NCBI GenBank assembly: GCA_905331475.1 | Contig: CAJNYU010000951.1 | Location: 1 to 64,000, forward strand | Length of the DNA: 64,000 nucleotides | Reading direction: 5' to 3' | From: Rotaria socialis | Lineage: Eukaryota; Rotifera; Eurotatoria; Philodinida; Philodinidae | Part shown: one piece after another, positions 57,474 to 64,000 of the stretch | How positions within the stretch are numbered: position 1 is the first letter of the stretch | How the letters are laid out: each line of letters begins with the position of its first letter | The notes under the pieces: generated by a model | Told to the model about the DNA's origin: nothing | Databases searched by the model: none | Seen by the model: the letters and a program-made list of their open reading frames with translations, nothing else | Made by a program: the position numbers and the translations under genes

Positions 57474-60400
57474 ATGGCTTCATTAAATATTGCTGGCGTT
57501 CCTACACCTCCAAGTAATACTTCAGGTTTCAATCGTAGTCGTCGTTCGTCATGGTCTGATTCTAAAGTAAGAAATACAGCTATATACGTCTATCAATTAT
57601 TGATCCATGTTTCATCTTATAGAATGTTTGGAATGTTGGTGATGAGGCAGAATACTATTCCGATTCACATACATTAATATTGAAAAAACTAGATATTTAT
57701 TATCGTAAAGTAAAACGCCAAATTCTAGCTTTTCAAAGTTTAACAACTGGTCTTTTTCCTACTCATCTTGATACCGATAAAAAAGTCGCACATGTTGTGG
57801 AAAATATCTTTTGTGCTATTGCCGTATGGTCATTACGACGATGCTATTGTAAAATTGATAATGATCAAGGACGAACACATGAATTAGGTCAAGCAGCTGT
57901 TAAATGCATGCGTGGAAAACGTACGTACAGAACAATAGGATTTTATTTGTTCAAGAAATCAATTGATGTTTGTTGTTAATCTACATTTAGGTTGAAATAT
58001 TTAAAAGTGAACAATCATCAATGGATGCCTTACATTCAAAATTCAGTGTTTTCGATGGTAGTGAAATCGAAGGAGCAGATGAAGTTGGCAAATTACAAAT
58101 TTGTGCTGTTTCTATTTATTTACTGACGATCGTACAAATGATAACATCAAATCTTCAAGTATACAAAAAACAGAATACATGAACAAAAACTTATAAATTA
58201 ACGATTTCTATTCTGTTTTTTGTTTATTAAGATTATTTTTTCTGTGGATGAAGTTAACTTTGTTTAGCAACTGATTTTTTCCATTGAACGTGCTTATCGT
58301 ACACCCGATTATGGCATATGGGAAAGAGGAACTAAATATAATACAAATACATGTGAACTTCATGCTAGGTAAAAAATATATATTGAAGAAAGTGCATGTA
58401 CTTATTTTTCTTTTTGAGATATATCTATTGTTTCTTATTTTTGCCTCTAAGATACTTCGACAAGATACATACAAATCCTCATCCATATTCAATGCTTTAT
58501 TGTCATGAGTAGAAAAATTAGTTTTTAGTTAAAACAATTTATGAATGGACTCTAATTAATAGTGAAGAATGACGTAGAGTCTAGGTATAAATTGTTTGTC
58601 GATCTGAAATAGTAACTATATTTCATTGAGGAAAAAAAATCAGTATTGGACAAATTTGATTATTATTAGTATACAAAAAAACTTATCGATGTTGAGTTTC
58701 TCTTTAACCGCCTACCAACACAGTTTTGTTAGTGCACACTAACACAGATACAAGTATTCATTGAAGTTGTAAAGCAATGTACTAAAAAATATAGACCATA
58801 TTTCAGTGATAAATCATCTGTATTTCAACATTAATAGTAACATTGCTAATCTCTAAATTGATGATTACAAGTAGTTTCGAATGATAGTTAAAAGTAGGAT
58901 CACTTCTTTGTGCTAATTAATATTTTAGTTCAATTGGTATGGCTAAAGCAGCACTTGAATCTATGAATGGTTTTAATTTATATGGGGATCAGGGATCTAA
59001 TTGGTCTGTTGTGTATGTTGACGTGATATGAATCAAGATCGTAATCAATATTTATTATATATTTATCTTTATAAAAATACAATTCTAGGATGCTCATAAT
59101 AGAAATCGAACAACATTCGATACACTTCTTCCGCGTGAATCAGCATCAAAAGTAAAACTTTTCTAGCAATAAAACATAAATATTATATTTATCAATGTTT
59201 CTATAGAATACTGATGCTGCATTATTATTGACAGTCGGTTGACCAACATTTGCTGTACATAACGAAGCACTTGTAGAAAATACAGTAAATAAATGTTTAA
59301 GAAAATTACGTGGTACACATGATTTTAAACGATTTTTACGTGATGGTCAATATACAGATTTAGAGTTCAAAGACGAACGATTTTATCAAGCGACAGAAAC
59401 TAACGTTGGCGTGTGAACGCAAAATTTTAATTATTTATATTAGTATTTTTATTTCAGAAATTCGATAAAAATGAATGTGAATAGCCAATGTTTTTTGCGG
59501 TGATGGCAATCGATGGTAAGAAAAATAATCTATTTAAACAAAATCCATGGATTCAGAGGTAATATTTAGCAAGATAGACAAATTTTTCATGACAATTCTT
59601 TAAAAGTTATCACTTCATTTATGGTAGAATTAAAAGAGAAGATTTGATCTCGTGATTTTGCTTATCATATTAGAATTAATTTATTTAATCTATTTTGAGA
59701 AACATACCTTTGGTCTCGCGTTACTGGCTGCACTATAAATATAATGAAAAAGAACGATTTCATAAATGGCACGAAATGTTACTGGTATTATGGCATTTCA
59801 TAGGAAATCTGAAAACTCGACCACAATCAATGAGACGTGCTGCTAAGTTTTCTACTTCCAAGTTGTTACCTCCCTATTGTGACCAGAATTATTTAAAACT
59901 AGTCAGAAATAAAATGAAATATGCAAGATTCTTGTTTTCTTTACCATATTGCAATTGTTATAATGTAAAACGTTTTTGATGATTATTAATAATAAGGATA
60001 AAAGAACTTTCTTTTTTCCAAAGATAATCAAATATAATATTGTGAATATTCTATTACCATTTAGGTATCTTCAAAAATAATCAAGCTCAAGTTGATGAAT
60101 ATCTGAATGTATTAAATCCTCTTTTACGTCGAACAGTGGAAGGTAGAATAAAAATAAATTGCATCTAAGAATGATTTTAAAAACAAATCTGTTTCATCTC
60201 ATAGTACGTGGTCGTATGAGTTCAACTTCAGCTAATACAGAATGCGAGCCATTGAAACCACGTATGCACATATTGTTCATCCCTATTCCTTGCGGTTGAT
60301 CACTTTATCATCAAAACTTTTCTATTGTATTAGCGAACAAAAAAGCTGCATTAATCACGCCATGTTTGAATGCCATCCTTGTCAAAGGTAGCAATGTAAT

Positions 60401-63400
60401 ATCATTTGATTATGTCTTTCGAATAATATCGCATGAATTTCCTTCGTTTAGCAGTTTAATATAGTTTGATAACATTTGAAAACTAACTTCATCGTAATAC
60501 ATGAAAATATCTATCTATCTTTTTACATTATTTTCTTATTTGTTTGAAGGTGAAATTATGGTTCATTATTATTATATTGATCATTCACAACAACAAAGTA
60601 GTGGAAACAGTGAATCCAGTGAACGTAGTAATAATCAACAATCACAATTCGTATCGAGTGGAGAAGTTTTAGATGGAAATGTTTTTCTTTTTGGTCAAGC
60701 TGTTTGGATTATATGTCAATTACTTGGTAAAATATTTTTTATCTCTCTCTCTCATTATTATTTTTCCTTTTGCGTCTAGTTGATAAACTTTTAACTGTTA
60801 GCGATCTCAATCCTATACGGCGTTATCTACCACCATGTGACCGGCCAAAACTAAACTCAAGATATTCATCTATACAAGTAAATATCTTTCCGAATATATT
60901 ATACAATACGATCTAGCAGAACTCATGAAGTACGCGGAGAGACTTTTATTGATTTGTAAAAAGAACCTTTATGCTGACATTTAGATAGTTTTGTAAATAT
61001 TTCTCATGTCTCGTTTCACATATCCAATACATGAAACGATAGGCATCTGTTTTCTTGACGATTCAGTAAAAGAATGATTAACAAGTCTCTCTCAGAACAA
61101 ATAGAACTACAGTATAACCATCCCTTTTACCGTATAATCTGTCTTGTCGATGGCATTTTAATCAGGCAATATTCATATAAGCATTTTATTTTATTCAATT
61201 TTCATTATAAATAGGATGCATCACGTTATCAATATTCACCTAGTATACCTAAATTAATAACAACTCAATCATATGATACAAAAAAAGCAATAACCAGAAC
61301 AATACTATCAAATGTAAAACTACAATTCTGCTAAAACTAAATAATATATTTTATTTTCAACATAGGTTACTTTTTCTGACTTAGTCATTCATGTTGTTGC
61401 TATATCGGAATCGGTTCGTTTGCAACAAGTATTAGCAACCTATGGGATTCAAACTCAAATACCAAAACAAATCGAACCAATTTTAATATGGCCACCAGCA
61501 GAATTAGTTAAAGTATGACTTTACTCTTTTTCGACGTTTAAATATTTTATTTGAATTTTTAGACATACGCACATTTAGGCATGAATGAAAAGTTTGGTTT
61601 TAGTGGACGTCCTAAACGACCTATTGGTGTACTTGGCACATGTAAAGTAAGAATAATAATTTATTTTTTTGTTTTTTGATATATCAATGGATCTTCGATT
61701 TTTTTAGGTTTATCGGATAGCTTCAAAAACTGTTTTATGTTATCCATTAACATTTGAAACAACAGATTTTTATATGTCAAGTGATATGACTTTATTGTTG
61801 GATGATATTCGAGTAGGAATAATTTTAATGAAAGTTTTACAATAGAATTGAAAAATTAGTTAGAACTTCGAAATAAAACGTCGATTATTGACTTTGTTGA
61901 ATCTTTCCGTTTGTATGTTTATAGATACTCTTCGTGACATCAAATCTGATAACCGAAAATGAAACTACATGTCTCCTTTAGCTTGAAGCTTTTAGATTCA
62001 TTTTTTACCTATTGTAATCATTTAAATTATAAACTGAAAAATATTCTAAAACATTCAATAAAATCTAAAAGTCTTTCTCTTTGGCTTTTATTTTTATCAC
62101 ATTAAAAAATGTTCATCAGAAGTTTGATGTTTAATATATATGAAAAATTTCAGCAAAACATTTCTAGTGAAAAGAAAATTTTAGTAATAAGCAATAGCCC
62201 GTATCTGCTGCATTATAAGATCGTCGGATAATTTTTTTCGGTTAGATTTATAATGTAAATAACAAAAAAAGTACTCAAATAAAAATTATAAAAAAAATTC
62301 AATTTTTGTAGAGTGATTTGGAATTTATTAGAAAATGTTGGCGTCTTAAAGGTCGACCAATTTATTTAATCATGTTACGTGAAGGTCATCTTCGGCATGA
62401 ATATTCTAGCTTTCTTTTTTCTGCTATAAAACGAACTTACTTTCTCTAAGAGGACCACAAAAATCAGATGTCTTAGAATTATTGACTCAAATTCGCCAAG
62501 GAAAACTTTCATCAACCATATGTGTACGGCTCGAACGTTTACAAGTAACTGAACAATAATTACAATTAGTTTCAATAAGTAAATTTTGTTTTCTAGACAG
62601 CAATATCAAGTGCTTGCATAGCGCATCTTGATTTTTTAAATAACTCTTTATGTTCACCTGTTGAATGGGAAGCCGTTGCTGTAACTGAACATAAAAGTGG
62701 ACATGATAGTGGCCAATATAAATCTTTAACAGACGTAACAAAATCAGTTATTCTCAGTGATGATATTGATTATAATAATCATGTATGTATAAATTAATTC
62801 TTTTTACTGATTTTACTGTTTGATTTTACAGAAATTTAAAGATCAACATGAAATAGAACTACGCGCTTTTATTTGTAACACAGATGTCGGAACAGGTTCA
62901 TTAAAGAAACACACATTAGCTACATATGAATTATATCGACGCGGTGGAATTGATTTGATGATAAGAGAGAATTATCGTGTTAGAAATCATCTTGAATCTT
63001 TAATGAAAGAAGCAACAACATGTCAAAATTGGTATTTTTAAATATTTTTTTAAAGCATGAAAAAACGAAGTTTTTTTGTCAATTTTTAGGGCTGTTATTC
63101 GTTTTGCATCTAGTCTTTTACATAAAATGGTTGATAGTTTGGCACCATCAGTTACCAATTTACTCGTACGGGGAAAAATTGTTCGTATTTTATGTACTTG
63201 AATTTGATAAATTAATCTCTTTTCTTCTTTTTCTTTTTAAGGTCACTATTGGAGTTTTTGGTCAAGAAGAAACAGTAATTGATAAACCGGTAGTTTAGAA
63301 TTTAAAACAGAATGAAATTTAATTCGTATTGTAAATTCTTTGTGTTTTTTCGTAGATGCGTCCAAAAGAAATTTTTAATATAATTTATAGCGATAAAATA

Positions 63401-63691
63401 TTTGGTCACAGTATTTTTTATGCAGTACTTCTACAAGAATTACTTCTTAATACATCAGTATTTATGAATACATTTCCAGTTAGTTAAAATTATCTTCTGG
63501 CATTACCTTAAATAACATAATTACTTCTATTTCTATTAGCAACTTTTTAATGGCATTCTTAAAATAAGACTGGGGTACAGGAAATTTTCTATTAAAGTAT
63601 TTTTTCAATATTTTTCTTATTTCATAGATGGATACTTGAAGCAATGAAACTTGAATTAGAATCTTCAAGAACTGATAATGAAGAGATTGGG
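57474..63691 (+). pseudogene. PHKB: Phosphorylase b kinase regulatory subunit beta, probably decayed (continues off window)
   Basis: More than 20 short exons (57474-57566, 57623 on, 59207 on, 60551-60725, 61366-61512, 62598-62784 and others) encode the GH15-like and C-terminal domains of the beta subunit. Landmarks are [101 protein letters not shown] and FGQEETVIDKP. This subunit is part of the scaffold of the enzyme that activates glycogen phosphorylase. The frame is broken by TAG at 58265-58267, TGA at 59240-59242, TAG at 59482-59484 and a +1 shift in the exon at 62312, which creates TAA at 62447-62449. None falls where a splice site would remove it. The splice phase after about 57919 also does not fit. 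Remaining exons are well conserved, so decay looks recent, or the assembly is faulty. Confidence 0.75.
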
Positions 63692-64000
63692 GTAAGCAGT
63701 TTTCATTTTTAGTTTGTTGAGAAATATAATCTGAAACGATTAGTAAAATATAGAGATAAAAATTTCCAATTCTCTTCACCTCTTAAATTTTAGCAAAAGT
63801 GATGTGGAGGATGTCATATGCTGTCGTGTAAGAAATCAGAGAACTATCATACAGCCTTATATATGAATCTAGGAGAATGCTACAGATTACGACAATCTTA
63901 ATCTAGAATATATTACCGACTGTGTTCAATCTAGAAATAAAAATATTGATGTAAGAGTGCGGAATAAATAGAATGGAATATTCGTTGTCCGATCAATTTA
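63692..64000. other. Window edge, downstream of recognised PHKB exons
   Basis: A short coding-like stretch near 63840-63900 (including the peptide MNLGECYRLRQ) is not matched to the kinase subunit. Otherwise nothing was recognised. The C-terminal exons of PHKB, if present, are at or beyond this edge. Confidence 0.3.

Noticed and set aside
60195-60400. Coding-like stretch between PHKB exons at 60141 and 60551
   Set aside because: The flanking exons join in phase without it and restore the expected family sequence, so it is intron DNA, although it has a long partial frame.

Overview
The window is an AT-rich animal nuclear sequence with short spliced introns. It looks most like a bdelloid rotifer. 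That is inferred from three things: an ADP-ribosyltransferase fused to TPR repeats, a B-box remnant joined to a coiled coil and a propeller-like domain, and splice acceptors placed at start codons as expected for spliced-leader trans-splicing. The species cannot be named from the sequence alone.

The left half (about 1-31 kb) is repeat-rich and gene-poor. It holds several non-autonomous DNA elements. Most are inverted-repeat or foldback structures, and many carry their own short repeated word near the ends (GGGAC, GGAAATTGGAC, GATTGCCAA, CGTATACGGC, AACGCGTT, TGAAATCAYY). It also holds one complete two-ORF non-LTR retrotransposon (12142-17519) bounded by identical 14-bp target-site duplications. 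Genes here are a two-exon multi-pass membrane protein whose 5-kb intron contains another foldback element (4168-11873), a small secreted cysteine-rich protein (22037-22366) and an unrecognised 217-residue protein (25775-26428).

The right half (about 31-64 kb) is gene-dense. In order it holds: a small cysteine-rich protein; a broken monocarboxylate-transporter-like gene; TMEM209 (14 coding exons, minus strand) divergent from ribosomal protein uS9/RPS16; a B-box/coiled-coil/propeller protein; the R-S-E ADP-ribosyltransferase-TPR gene; a double thioredoxin-fold membrane protein lacking CxxC sites; the KEOPS subunit Pcc1/LAGE3; an unknown two-exon gene; a Ly6/quiver-like protein; PDCD5 with a one-base insertion in an A run; and a phosphorylase kinase beta-subunit gene running off the right edge with several in-frame stops and a frameshift.

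Two relationships between genes stand out. Pcc1 and the thioredoxin-fold gene lie head-to-tail 45 bp apart, and each ATG directly follows a splice-acceptor AG, so they may form a trans-spliced operon. TMEM209 and RPS16 probably share a divergent promoter. The remaining genes look like independent housekeeping or lineage-specific genes. Exon boundaries were built by hand from GT..AG sites and reading-frame phase. Family names rest on recognised motifs, not on database searches.
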